From Azospirillum canadense (lineage in GTDB: Bacteria; Pseudomonadota; Alphaproteobacteria; Azospirillales; Azospirillaceae), in contig NZ_JAOQNG010000003.1 in assembly GCF_025961225.1 (NCBI RefSeq), forward strand, positions 372,001-436,000: a stretch of 64,000 nt of DNA. Direction: 5' to 3'. The notes under the pieces are model-generated. The model worked only from the letters and a program-made list of their open reading frames with translations, was not told where the DNA came from and did no database searches. The translations under genes were made by a program, and so were the position numbers. This document shows positions 9,616 to 18,120 of this stretch, in pieces. How positions within the stretch are numbered: position 1 is the stretch's first letter; the number at the start of each line of letters is the position of its first letter.

Positions 9616-10374
9616 ATGCCCGCCGTCAGTCTTCACGGCCTGGAGGGCCTGCCGCTCGTCCAGCCGGGCGACGACCTGCCGGCCCTGCTGTGCGATGCGC
9701 TGGACCGCGCCGGCCTGCGCCTCACGGACGGCGACGTGCTGGTCGTGGCGCAGAAGATCGTCTCCAAGGCGGAGGGGCGGCGGCGGCCACTCGCCGAGGT
9801 CGTCCCCTCCCCCCGCGCCCTCGAACTCGCCGAGGTGGTGCGCAAGGACCCGCGGCTGGTCGAGGTGGTCCTGTCGGAAAGCCGCGACGTGATCCGGGCC
9901 GTTCCCAACGTGCTGATCGTCGAGCACCGCCTGGGGTTCGTCATGGCGAACGCCGGCGTGGACCAGTCGAACGTCGAGGGCGACGAGGCGGCGGCGCTTC
10001 TGTTGCCCGAGGACCCGGACGCGTCGTGCCGGCGGTTGCGCGCCGCGCTGGAGCGGCGGTACGGCGCGCGCCTCGCGGTGGTCATGAACGACAGCTTCGG
10101 CCGGCCTTGGCGCAACGGGGTCACCGGCGTGTGCATCGGGGCGTCCGGCCTGCCCGCGCTGCTCGACCGCCGCGGCGCGCCGGACCTGTTCGGACGGGCG
10201 CTGCGCATCACCGAGATCGCCGTCGGCGACGAGGTGGCCGCCGCCGCATCCATGGTCATGGGACAGGCCGGCGAGGGCATCCCGGCGGTGCTGGTGCGGG
10301 GCCTGCGCATCGAAGGACCGGACCGGCCGGCATCGGCGCTGATCCGGTCGCGGCAGCACGACCTTTTCCGATGA
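9616..10374 (+). CDS. cofE: coenzyme F420-0:L-glutamate ligase
   Basis: A 252-residue CofE-type ligase that adds L-glutamate residues to F420-0 with GTP. The diagnostic block GDVLVVAQKIVSKAEGR (about residues 39-55) is intact, as are VVMNDSFGRPWRNGVTGVCIG and the late GEGIPAVLVRGL. It consists of the ligase domain only; the C-terminal nitroreductase-like domain that FbiB of actinobacteria uses to reduce dehydro-F420-0 is absent. Either a separate reductase exists elsewhere or the pathway does not pass through the dehydro intermediate. It starts 12 bases after npdG and ends 7 before cofD. Confidence 0.93.
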   Translation: MPAVSLHGLEGLPLVQPGDDLPALLCDALDRAGLRLTDGDVLVVAQKIVSKAEGRRRPLAEVVPSPRALELAEVVRKDPRLVEVVLSESRDVIRAVPNVLIVEHRLGFVMANAGVDQSNVEGDEAAALLLPEDPDASCRRLRAALERRYGARLAVVMNDSFGRPWRNGVTGVCIGASGLPALLDRRGAPDLFGRALRITEIAVGDEVAAAASMVMGQAGEGIPAVLVRGLRIEGPDRPASALIRSRQHDLFR

Positions 10375-10381
10375 GGACGGC

Positions 10382-11350
10382 ATGAACGAAGAGCGCTCTT
10401 CCAAGGTCCTTGCGCTGTCCGGCGGGGTCGGCGGGGCCAAGCTGGCGAGCGGACTCCACGCGGCGCTGCCGCCGGGCCGCCTCGGCGTTCTGGTCAACAC
10501 GGGCGACGACTTCGCCCATTTGGGCCTGTCCATCTGCCCGGATCTGGACACGGTGATGTACACGCTGGCGGGCGTGGTCAATCCGGAGACCGGATGGGGG
10601 CGGGCCGGCGAGTCCTGGGCCTTCATGGAGGCCCTCGCGGCGATTGGTGGCGAGACGTGGTTCCGCCTGGGCGACAAGGATATGGCCGTGCATGTGGAGC
10701 GCACCCGTCGGCTGCGCGCCGGGGCTTCGCTGTCCGCCGTCACGGCCGATCTGTGCCGCCGTTTCGGCATCGCCGCCGCTGTCCTGCCGATGAGCGACGA
10801 TCCGGTGTCCACGGTGGTCGATAGCGATGAGGGGTCGCTGGCCTTCCAGGACTATTTCGTCCGCCGCCGCTGCGAGCCGCGGGTGCGCGGCTTCCGCTTC
10901 CAGGGCGTCGAAGCGGCCCGGCCCAACCCCGACGCGCTGGCGTGGCTTGCGGACCCGGATCTGGCCGCCATCGTCATCGGCCCGTCGAATCCCTTCGTCA
11001 GCATCGCGCCCATCCTGGCCGTCCCCGGCCTGCGCGACGCGCTGATGCGCCGGCGCGTTCCGCTGGTGGCGGTTTCACCCATCGTCGGCGGGCAGGCGAT
11101 CAAGGGACCGGCGGCCAAGATGATGGACGAGCTGGGCATCCGCCCCTCGGCCGCCTGGGTGGCGGAGCAGTACGGCGACCTGCTGGACGGGCTCGTCATC
11201 GACGAGCTGGACCGGGGGCTTGCCGACAGCATCCGCGGCCCGCGCGTTCTGGTGGCGCAGACCGTGATGCGCGACGCCGCCGACCGCACCCGTCTCGCCG
11301 GAGAGGTTCTGGCCTTTGCGCGCGGTCTGGAGCGGAGGCCCGGGCGATGA
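10382..11350 (+). CDS. cofD: 2-phospho-L-lactate transferase
   Basis: A 322-residue CofD/FbiA. It opens with LSGGVGGAKLASGL and continues with NTGDDFAHLGLSICPDLDTV, the metal- and Fo-binding blocks of the family, then AIVIGPSNPFVSIAPILAV and PIVGGQAIKGPAAKMM. The enzyme transfers the phospho-acyl moiety from the GDP-activated donor made by CofC to Fo, giving F420-0 or its dehydro or 3-phosphoglycerate analogue. It shares ATGA with cofC, so the donor-making and donor-using enzymes are translationally coupled. Confidence 0.93.
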   Translation: MNEERSSKVLALSGGVGGAKLASGLHAALPPGRLGVLVNTGDDFAHLGLSICPDLDTVMYTLAGVVNPETGWGRAGESWAFMEALAAIGGETWFRLGDKDMAVHVERTRRLRAGASLSAVTADLCRRFGIAAAVLPMSDDPVSTVVDSDEGSLAFQDYFVRRRCEPRVRGFRFQGVEAARPNPDALAWLADPDLAAIVIGPSNPFVSIAPILAVPGLRDALMRRRVPLVAVSPIVGGQAIKGPAAKMMDELGIRPSAAWVAEQYGDLLDGLVIDELDRGLADSIRGPRVLVAQTVMRDAADRTRLAGEVLAFARGLERRPGR

Positions 11351-12021
11351 CGGACCGCGATCCCCTCTGGGCTCTGGTTCCCGTACGGTCGCTGGGCGAC
11401 GGCAAGCGCCGGCTCAGCCCCGTCCTGGCGCCGGACGAGCGCCGCGCGCTGGTGCGGAGCATGCTGCACGACGTGTTGGATGTGTTGCGCCGCTGCCGGC
11501 GGGTGGATCGCGTGGCGGTGGTGACCGGCGATGCCGCGGCTGCGGCGGTCGCCGCCGCGCATGGCGCCGTGCCGCTGCCGGAGACTCTGGAGGGCGGGCT
11601 CAACGGCAGCCTGGACGCAGCCCGCGCCCGCCTGCTGTGCCGCCATCCGCGCGCGCATGTGCTGATGATGCCGGCCGACCTGCCCGGCGTCACCCCGGCC
11701 GAACTGGAGTCCACCGTGATGGCGGCGGATGCCGACGTGGTGCTGGCGCGCTCCACGGATGGCGGGACGAACGCCATGCTTCTGCGGCCCATCGCGTCCC
11801 TGCCCTTCGACTTCGGGCCGGACAGCTGCCGGCGGCACCGCGATGCGGCCATCGCCGCCGGGCGCAGCGTTCGGGTGCTGGACAGCCCCGGCCTCGCGCT
11901 GGACATCGACCGCCCGGCCGATCTCGCCGCGTTCCTCTCGCGCGGCGGTTCGTCGCGCACCATCGACCTCCTCCACCGCCTGCGGATTCCCGATCGCCTG
12001 CTGGTCGGCGCCGCCCCATGA
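11347..12021 (+). CDS. cofC: 2-phospho-L-lactate (or PEP/3-phosphoglycerate) guanylyltransferase
   Basis: A 224-residue nucleotidyltransferase. The start at 11347 is set by the ATGA overlap with cofD; the longer open frame from 10942 runs through cofD and is spurious. Family motifs are ALVPVRSLGDGKRRLSPVL (residues 9-27), MMPADLPGVTPAEL and, later, STDGGTNAMLLRP. CofC activates 2-phospholactate, phosphoenolpyruvate or 3-phosphoglycerate with GTP, and its preference decides which F420 variant the cell makes; the sequence alone does not let me say which. It overlaps the next gene by four bases. Confidence 0.9.
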   Translation: MTDRDPLWALVPVRSLGDGKRRLSPVLAPDERRALVRSMLHDVLDVLRRCRRVDRVAVVTGDAAAAAVAAAHGAVPLPETLEGGLNGSLDAARARLLCRHPRAHVLMMPADLPGVTPAELESTVMAADADVVLARSTDGGTNAMLLRPIASLPFDFGPDSCRRHRDAAIAAGRSVRVLDSPGLALDIDRPADLAAFLSRGGSSRTIDLLHRLRIPDRLLVGAAP

Positions 12022-14468
12022 GGTGCACCATGACCGATCTCCTCTCCGCGGCCGCGCGTGGCGACCGGCTCGACGACGCCGCGGTCCGGCAACTTGCCGC
12101 CAGCGCCGACACCGCCGCCCTCCTGGAAACCGCGCGCGCGCGCCGCGACCTTGTGCACGGCGCGCTGGTGACCTACTCGCCCAAGGTTTTCATCCCGCTC
12201 ACCAAACTGTGCCGCGACACCTGCCGGTACTGCACCTTCGCCGAGACTCCGCGCCCGGGCCTCGGCGCTTACCTGACGCCCGACGAAGTGCTGGCCATCG
12301 CCCGGGCCGGCGCGGCGGCCGGCTGCCGGGAGGCCCTGTTCACGCTGGGCGATAAGCCGGAGCTGCGCTGGGGCGCGGCGCGCGTGGAGCTGGAGCGGCT
12401 GGGCCACGCGAGCACCATCTCCTATCTGGCCGCCATGGCGAAGCTCGTGCTCGACGAGACCGGGCTGCTGCCGCACGCCAACCCCGGCACCATGGACGGG
12501 ACCGAGGTGGCGGCGCTGCGCCGGGTCTCGGTGTCGCAGGGGATGATGGTCGAGGTGCTGTCCGAGCGCCTGTGCGCAAAGGGCGGCCCGCATCACGGCT
12601 GTCCCGACAAGCACCCGGCGCCGCGGCTCGCCACGCTGGAGGCGGCCGGGCGCGCGCGCGTGCCGTTTACGACGGGCATCCTCATGGGCATCGGCGAGAC
12701 GCCAGAGGAGCGGATCGATTCCCTGCTGGCGATCCGCGCCGCGCACGAGCGGCACGGCCACATCCAGGAGGTGATCGTCCAGAACTTCCGCGCCAAGCCC
12801 GGCACCCGCATGGCCGAGGCTCCCGACGCCCCGCACGCCGAGCATCTGCGGGCCATCGCGCTGGCCCGCCTGATCCTGCCGCCGGAGATGACGGTCCAGG
12901 CCCCGCCAAACCTCAGCCCGGGCCACCTCGAAGCGCTTGTGCACGCCGGAATCGACGACTGGGGCGGGGTGTCGCCGGTGACCATCGACCATGTGAATCC
13001 CGAGGCCCCCTGGCCGCACCTTCCGGAGCTGGAGGCCCGCACCCATGCCGCCGGCAAGGAGCTGGCCCCGCGCCTCGCCGCCCACCCGCGCTACGTCCAC
13101 GCGCTCGGCGACTGGATCGATCCCGCTCTGCACCGCGCCGTGCGCGCTCACGCCGACGCCGCCGGCTTGGCGCGCGATGCCTGGAGCGCCGGCCAGGAGA
13201 CCGCCGCACCACCGCCACCGGCCGCGCTGGCGGCGCCTGCCCTTGCGTCCGGCGGCTTGTCCCGAATTCTGACCAAAGCGCGCGACGGGCGGGTGCTGTC
13301 GGAAAACGAGATCGTCCGTCTGTTCGAGGCGCGCGGCCAGGAGTTCGCGAGCGTCACCGCCGCCGCCAACGCCTTGCGGCGCGACGTGGCGGGCGACACC
13401 GTCACCTACGTCGTTTGCCGCAACATCAACTACACCAACATTTGTTCGTACCGCTGCCGCTTCTGCGCCTTTTCGAAGGGGAAGACGGCGGAGGCGCTGC
13501 GCGGCCGCCCCTACGACCTGCCGCATGAGGAAATCGCGGCGCGCACCCGCGAGGCTTGGGAGCGCGGAGGCACCGAGGTGTGCATGCAGGGCGGCATCCA
13601 CCCCGATTACACCGGGCAGACCTATCTGGACATCCTCGCAACGGTGAAGGGTGCGGTGCCCGACATTCATGTGCACGCCTTCTCGCCGCTCGAAGTCCGG
13701 CAGGGGGCGGGGACCCTGGGCATCGGGCTGGAGGAATTCCTGACGGCTCTGAGACGCCAGGGACTCGGTTCGTTGCCGGGCACCGCGGCCGAAATCCTCG
13801 ACGACGAGGTCCGCGCGGTCCTCTGCCCCGACAAGCTCAACACCGCACAATGGCTGGAGGTGATGCGCACCGCTCACGGCCTCGGTCTCCGCAGCACGGC
13901 GACGATCATGTACGGCCATATCGAACGCCCGGTCCACTGGGCCCGCCACCTGATCCGCATCCGCGACCTGCAGCGGGACACCGGCGGCTTTACGGAATTC
14001 GTTCCCCTGCCCTTCGTCCACATGGAAGCGCCGATTTACCTCAAGGGCGGCTCGCGAAAGGGGCCGACCTGGCGGGAGGCCGTGCTGATGCACGCGGTCG
14101 GCAGGCTGGCGCTGAATCCCTGGATTCCGAACATCCAGACGTCCTGGGTCAAGATGGGACCGGAGGGCGTAGTGGCCTGTCTGAACGCCGGCGCCAATGA
14201 TCTCGGCGGCACGCTGATGGATGAAAGCATCACGCGCGCGGCTGGCGCGGCCCACGGACAGGAGATGCCGCCCGCCGCCATGGAAGCGCTGGTCGCCGGC
14301 ATCGGCCGCACCCCGCGCCAGCGCACGACGCTGTATGGGCATCCACCGGCCGAACTGGTGGCCCGCTCCTTCCGCGCCGCTCCACTCCGTCTGGTCCGCA
14401 ACCCGCCCCTGCCCGCGCCGGGGACAGCGCGGGGCGACCGGTCCCCCGCCACCATTCCGGCGTTGTAG
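12018..14468 (+). CDS. fbiC: bifunctional Fo synthase, CofG and CofH fused (FbiC type)
   Basis: An 816-residue double radical-SAM enzyme that makes Fo (7,8-didemethyl-8-hydroxy-5-deazariboflavin) from tyrosine and 5-amino-6-ribitylaminouracil. The N-terminal CofG half holds one CxxxCxxC cluster motif (CRDTCRYC, Cys65, 69, 72) and the C-terminal CofH half the other (CSYRCRFC, Cys476, 480, 483). About 40 Ala/Pro-rich residues (around 395-435) link the halves. The start is either ATG 12018 (overlapping the cofC stop) or ATG 12030 with AGG upstream; coupling favours 12018. The fused form is known from actinobacteria and some proteobacteria, while archaea keep two proteins. Confidence 0.94.
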   Translation: MRCTMTDLLSAAARGDRLDDAAVRQLAASADTAALLETARARRDLVHGALVTYSPKVFIPLTKLCRDTCRYCTFAETPRPGLGAYLTPDEVLAIARAGAAAGCREALFTLGDKPELRWGAARVELERLGHASTISYLAAMAKLVLDETGLLPHANPGTMDGTEVAALRRVSVSQGMMVEVLSERLCAKGGPHHGCPDKHPAPRLATLEAAGRARVPFTTGILMGIGETPEERIDSLLAIRAAHERHGHIQEVIVQNFRAKPGTRMAEAPDAPHAEHLRAIALARLILPPEMTVQAPPNLSPGHLEALVHAGIDDWGGVSPVTIDHVNPEAPWPHLPELEARTHAAGKELAPRLAAHPRYVHALGDWIDPALHRAVRAHADAAGLARDAWSAGQETAAPPPPAALAAPALASGGLSRILTKARDGRVLSENEIVRLFEARGQEFASVTAAANALRRDVAGDTVTYVVCRNINYTNICSYRCRFCAFSKGKTAEALRGRPYDLPHEEIAARTREAWERGGTEVCMQGGIHPDYTGQTYLDILATVKGAVPDIHVHAFSPLEVRQGAGTLGIGLEEFLTALRRQGLGSLPGTAAEILDDEVRAVLCPDKLNTAQWLEVMRTAHGLGLRSTATIMYGHIERPVHWARHLIRIRDLQRDTGGFTEFVPLPFVHMEAPIYLKGGSRKGPTWREAVLMHAVGRLALNPWIPNIQTSWVKMGPEGVVACLNAGANDLGGTLMDESITRAAGAAHGQEMPPAAMEALVAGIGRTPRQRTTLYGHPPAELVARSFRAAPLRLVRNPPLPAPGTARGDRSPATIPAL

Positions 14469-14470
14469 CC

Positions 14471-14962
14471 ATGGCGTGGTTTCCGTCCGATAGCGCCTCC
14501 TCTCTGACACGGGTAGCCGACGCGCATGTTCCTATCAGCGTCGCTCCGGATGCTCGGTTTGTCGCCTATCGCTCGGCCAACGGAGTGTCCGAGCACATCG
14601 CCGTCGTCTTCGGCGATGTGGGAAGCACCCGCACGGAGGTTGTCGTCCATCACGGCAACCGTCTCAGGGACGTGATCCAGGCGCTGACACCGAACGCGGG
14701 GGACCTAGACCGTGCCGTGGCCCAAGCCGCCGGTTTTGCCGGAGTCCTCATTTATCTGAACGCCGGAGGGGCAAGCGACCGCCGGGCCGACCATGTGCCT
14801 GACCAGGCCGTGGTCGACGCCATCCTTTTGGATCTCGGCCTTGTCCTGCACGGTCAACGTCACGCTGCCAGTGTGTTGCATCGAGGCGAGACAGGCAAAA
14901 GACCGTCCTGTGAAGGAGAACAAGCGGTGCCTCATGGAAGGTGGAGCGGTGTGCGCCCATAG
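14471..14962 (+). CDS. GTP cyclohydrolase II-like protein lacking zinc ligands
   Basis: A 163-residue protein that by eye follows the RibA (GTP cyclohydrolase II) fold: ARFVAYRSANGVSEHIAVVFGD, then VVVHHGNRLRD where RibA has its first zinc cysteine, AGVLIYLN, and PDQAVVDAILLDLGL where RibA has the D-G-DTVDAN-LGL block. In my alignment the three zinc cysteines become Asn63, Pro74 and Ala76, so it should not hydrolyse GTP the usual way. RibA makes the precursor of 5-amino-6-ribitylaminouracil, the substrate of the gene before it, so its place at the end of the F420 operon is meaningful. It may be a regulatory pseudoenzyme or a decaying paralogue. Its last 31 bases overlap the convergent marR. 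Confidence 0.6.
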   Translation: MAWFPSDSASSLTRVADAHVPISVAPDARFVAYRSANGVSEHIAVVFGDVGSTRTEVVVHHGNRLRDVIQALTPNAGDLDRAVAQAAGFAGVLIYLNAGGASDRRADHVPDQAVVDAILLDLGLVLHGQRHAASVLHRGETGKRPSCEGEQAVPHGRWSGVRP

Positions 14963-15417
14963 CCATTGTTGGCGCCAACCAGATACGCGAGGTCGCGCAG
15001 AAAGGCGGCGCGCCTTTCCTCGGAAAGAGGTGCGATGGTACGGTCGTGTGCGCGCTGGGCTTTTTTGTCCATGCGTCGGAGCAGCTTCCGTCCGTCGGCG
15101 GTCAGCGAGACGAGCTTCATCCGTCGGTCGACCGGGTTAGGACTGCGGTTGAGCAATCCCCGCTGGACCAGTCGCGCGATCACGCCGGCCATTGTGGCTC
15201 GGTCGATGCCGACTTGGACCCCAAGGGTGGCTTGGTCCAGTTCAGGCTGCCGTTCCAACACCGTCAGAACGCTGTACTGAACCGGGGTGATTTTGAACTC
15301 CGCGCACTCCTCCAAGAACATTGCCACGTGGATTTGGTGAAGGCGGCGAAGAAGGAACCCAGGGCGCTGCGCGAGGGGTTGGTCCATATTTTCGCTCTGA
15401 GAATCATTGATGGGCAT
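14932..15417 (-). CDS. MarR family transcriptional regulator
   Basis: A 161-residue MarR protein with the usual helix-wing pattern: FLLRRLHQIHVAMFLEE, ITPVQYSVLTVLERQPELDQ, the recognition region GIDRATMAGVIARLVQRGLL, and the wing NPVDRRMKLVSLTADG. Such dimers usually repress nearby genes and release DNA on binding small phenolic or acidic ligands. The start at 15417 lacks a clear ribosome site; Met11 at 15387 is an alternative. It converges on the F420 operon and overlaps its last gene by 31 bases, so transcription of one may interfere with the other. Confidence 0.88.
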   Translation of the reverse strand: MPINDSQSENMDQPLAQRPGFLLRRLHQIHVAMFLEECAEFKITPVQYSVLTVLERQPELDQATLGVQVGIDRATMAGVIARLVQRGLLNRSPNPVDRRMKLVSLTADGRKLLRRMDKKAQRAHDRTIAPLSEERRAAFLRDLAYLVGANNGYGRTPLHLP

Positions 15418-15721
15418 CGGATGCGCGCGGCAGTGGGGCGATGGTTGCGGTGGGAAGTTACGAGCTCTTCCTTCGGAAACCTATTGGCGCGTTGGCCAGC
15501 GGACAACGTTGAAAAGCCGTCGCCTGTTGGAGGAACGCCGTACGAAGGGCAAAACCCCGGGTATGACCGTGGCCCTGCGGGACCACGGAATCGTTCAGAC
15601 CGAGGATTCCCAAGGGCCACGGCGGGCGGCCTTCCGACGTGAGCGTGGCGCTTGCCCGGAGTTTTGCCCCACAGACAAGCAGGCCCTCCCCCACCGGGTG
15701 GCGGGGGAGAGCGCAAAGCGG
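15418..15721. other. intergenic stretch with REP-like palindrome
   Basis: No convincing gene is seen here on either strand. The right part holds an imperfect palindrome (15686-15709: seven paired C/G-rich positions, one mismatch, two more pairs, 4-base loop) just past the stop of the dioxygenase gene, where it could serve as an mRNA 3' stem. A similar palindrome lies at 30398-30420, so it may be a repeated chromosomal element. The promoter of marR should be near 15418-15480. Confidence 0.4.
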
Positions 15722-16546
15722 TCACGACGCTGCGCGGGACGCCTGGAGGACCGACTCGTCGCGGTATTGGTTCCAAACCCGGTCGAGGAAGGCCAGACTT
15801 TCCGGGTCGAGGTCGAAGCGCGGCTCCGGATCGCGGTCCCAATGTCCATAGGAATCCGATCCCGCGATCGGCAATGCCGCCCGCCGCCCGAGCGTGGAGC
15901 GCACGTGCGCCGGCATGTAGAAGAAGGCGAGCCCGATCCGCCGGCCCGGCGAGGGATTGGGCAGCGAGCCGTGCACCGTCCGCTCGTGGTGCATGGAGAA
16001 TTCACCGGGCTGCAACTCCAGACCCACCGCTTGGGACTCGTCGATGCCGCGGATTGTTTGGCCACGGGCCAGCAGGTTGTTGGCGTCGTAGGTCTCGTCG
16101 TGCTCCATGTCGGGACCAAGATGGGTGCGCGGGATTACGCGCAGGCATCCGTTGGAGCGGTTGCTGGGCGTGAAGGCGACCCAGACCGTGACCTCCTCGT
16201 GGGGGGTCAGGCCGTAATAGGCGGAATCCTGGTGCCAGGACACGTAGCGCACGTCGCGGCCATTCTTGGCAAACAGCGACGAGCCGAACAGCAGGATGTC
16301 GTCGCCGATCAGTGAACGGACGGCGTCGACGATGGCCGGATTGCGGGCAAGTTCGACCATCCAGGGATAGGCGAGATGCGCCTTGATCTTCAAACGCTTC
16401 TGCGCCTCCTGGCCGGTCTGCCGCTCGTATTCCTCGATGCGCCGGCAGTAGCCGGACGCCGCTTCGGCGCTGATGGCGCGCAACGGTGCCAGATAGCCTT
16501 CGCGCCGGAAAAACGCGATCTGGTCGTCGGTTAGCGAGTGGTCCAT
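15722..16546 (-). CDS. phytanoyl-CoA dioxygenase (PhyH) family protein
   Basis: A 274-residue Fe(II)/2-oxoglutarate-dependent oxygenase. The iron-binding HxD is seen as SWHQDSAYYGL, with the distal His in MHHERTVHGSLPN followed by PGRRIGLAFFYMP, whose Arg would hold 2-oxoglutarate. It hydroxylates a small molecule; members include ectoine hydroxylase and many uncharacterised enzymes. AAAGGAG precedes the ATG. It lies 94 bases beyond the end of the substrate-binding protein gene on the same strand, which suggests it acts on the compound that the liv-type importer brings in (inference). Confidence 0.87.
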   Translation of the reverse strand: MDHSLTDDQIAFFRREGYLAPLRAISAEAASGYCRRIEEYERQTGQEAQKRLKIKAHLAYPWMVELARNPAIVDAVRSLIGDDILLFGSSLFAKNGRDVRYVSWHQDSAYYGLTPHEEVTVWVAFTPSNRSNGCLRVIPRTHLGPDMEHDETYDANNLLARGQTIRGIDESQAVGLELQPGEFSMHHERTVHGSLPNPSPGRRIGLAFFYMPAHVRSTLGRRAALPIAGSDSYGHWDRDPEPRFDLDPESLAFLDRVWNQYRDESVLQASRAAS

Positions 16547-16640
16547 AAAGAACTCCTTTCACCTGCGGCGTGATTTGGCCTTGATTAAGAAGGGTATGCC
16601 GCCAGCGCCTTTGGGTGCCGTCGGCATGAGGCGAGGCGCA

Positions 16641-17846
16641 TCAATTCAAATGCAGCGCGGCCTGCTTGATCTCCGACGGGAAGAGCACGACGGGCTTGCC
16701 GCCCTGCACCTGGATGAGGGGGAGGTTGCGCGCGGCGTTCATCCCGTCGGGCCGGAAGCGGATCGGCCCGTAGAAGGTCTGGATGTCCGTTTTGGCCAGT
16801 TCGGCGCGGACCTTGTCGCGGTCCAGCGTGCCGGCCCGTTCAATGGCTTTTTGAAGGACGATCAGCGCCGCGGCCGACGAGGCGTGGACATAGTCCGGCT
16901 CTTCCCCAGTCTTCTTGAGCACCGCATCGTAGAAGGCCTTTGTCGTGCCGAAGACATCGTCGCCTTGATAGTTGGCCGAGTAGTGCCACCAGGTGGCGCT
17001 GGTCACATTCTCTGCCAGGGGACCCAGGTTGTCGACGAACTCCTTGTAGGCCGGCCCCGTGATCATGGTGACGATGGGGGCACTGACTCCCAGGTCGGCC
17101 ATCTGCTTGCGGAAGAGAACCAAATCCTGGGTGTAGCCGGACACGAAGATCCAATCAGGCTTCAGTGGTTTGATGCTGGAAACTACAGAGGAATGGTCGA
17201 GCGTGCCAACGGGATAGGTGCCGCTGTAGACAACGTTGATGTTGTATTTTGGCGCGTTCTCGACCATCGCGGTGGCCATCAGCTTCGGAAAGACGTCGTC
17301 ACGCCCCACCACGGCGATGGTCTTCAAGTCTGGTTTCGAGTTTTTGAACTGCGTGTACATAGTGTCGACCAGGCTGACGCTGGGCGCCAGCGTGCCGAAC
17401 AGGTTCTTGAAGCCCTGATCGTGCACCGGCTCGGACGAGGCTACGGCGATGATCGGTACGCCGTACCGCTCGGCCACCGCGGCCACGATCTTCGTGTGGC
17501 CGGAGCCGAAGGGCGCCGTCATGAAATCCACCTTGTCGTCGGTGATCAGCTTTTCCGCAAGTTGCTGCGCGCGCTTGCCGTCGGTCTGGTAATCGTAGGT
17601 GACCAGATCGACCTTCATCTTCTTGCCGCCCACGTCAATGCCGCCGGCGGCGTTGATCCGCTCCAGCCACAGGTCGTAGGCGGCGGCCTGCTTCTTGCCC
17701 TCGTCGGCAAGCGCGCCGGTTAGGGCCAGCGGCGCGCCGATACGCACCGTCCGATCCTGTGCCGTCGCGGGACTCCAAGACAGCACGCCGCACGCCAACG
17801 CGGCGGCCGCCGCGATGGCCGTACCTGTTCCAACTCGCCTGTCCAT
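16641..17846 (-). CDS. branched-chain amino acid-type ABC transporter substrate-binding protein
   Basis: A 401-residue periplasmic binding protein of the LivJ/Peripla_BP_6 family. A Sec signal peptide is seen (MDRRVGTGTAIAAAAALACG to about residue 29, ending PATAQD). The mature part starts RTVRIGAPLALTGALADEGK and contains FMTAPFGSGHTKIVAAVAE and a DWIFVSGYTQDLVLFRKQM lobe, typical of importers for amino acids, amides, urea or aromatic acids. AGGGAGG stands before the ATG. It is divergent from livHMGF, so the importer is split over a 274-bp control region; a symmetric GTGT/ACAC element occurs in it at 18042-18053. Confidence 0.88.
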   Translation of the reverse strand: MDRRVGTGTAIAAAAALACGVLSWSPATAQDRTVRIGAPLALTGALADEGKKQAAAYDLWLERINAAGGIDVGGKKMKVDLVTYDYQTDGKRAQQLAEKLITDDKVDFMTAPFGSGHTKIVAAVAERYGVPIIAVASSEPVHDQGFKNLFGTLAPSVSLVDTMYTQFKNSKPDLKTIAVVGRDDVFPKLMATAMVENAPKYNINVVYSGTYPVGTLDHSSVVSSIKPLKPDWIFVSGYTQDLVLFRKQMADLGVSAPIVTMITGPAYKEFVDNLGPLAENVTSATWWHYSANYQGDDVFGTTKAFYDAVLKKTGEEPDYVHASSAAALIVLQKAIERAGTLDRDKVRAELAKTDIQTFYGPIRFRPDGMNAARNLPLIQVQGGKPVVLFPSEIKQAALHLN

Positions 17847-18120
17847 GTCCGTCCTCCCTCTGCCTGTGCGCTGTGGGGCGGCGGGTGCGCTTTATCCGGC
17901 GGCGGCCGGAGCCGTTGACGCCCACACCCGTCTGGTGGGGCCATTCGTGACCGAAGGCGGACGACAGGGCCGGCGCTGCGGGGAACCGGCCGGTTGCTCC
18001 AGGCCTCCTGCCCGAAAGAGCGAATGGACCGCGGGAATATTGTGTGGGTACACTAATCATTGCACAAGCGGATCAATGGTGGTGTTCCCTGTCCTCGGCC
18101 GGTGCGAAGGTGGAGGGGCG

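Noticed and set aside
8563..10812. A 749-codon reverse open frame
   Set aside because: It runs antisense to pxpA, npdG, cofE and cofD, all of which match known families; high GC creates such frames.
11196..14510. A 1104-codon reverse open frame
   Set aside because: Antisense to cofC and fbiC; composition is low-complexity Arg/Gly/Ala-rich, with no recognisable domain.
15418..15721. Short open frames on both strands as hypothetical genes
   Set aside because: No start with ribosome site, no recognised family, and codon bias unlike the neighbours.
18042..18053. GTGT-GGGT-ACAC element before livH as an operator
   Set aside because: Only four pairs of symmetry, no second copy and no adjacent regulator; mentioned with the binding-protein gene but not called.
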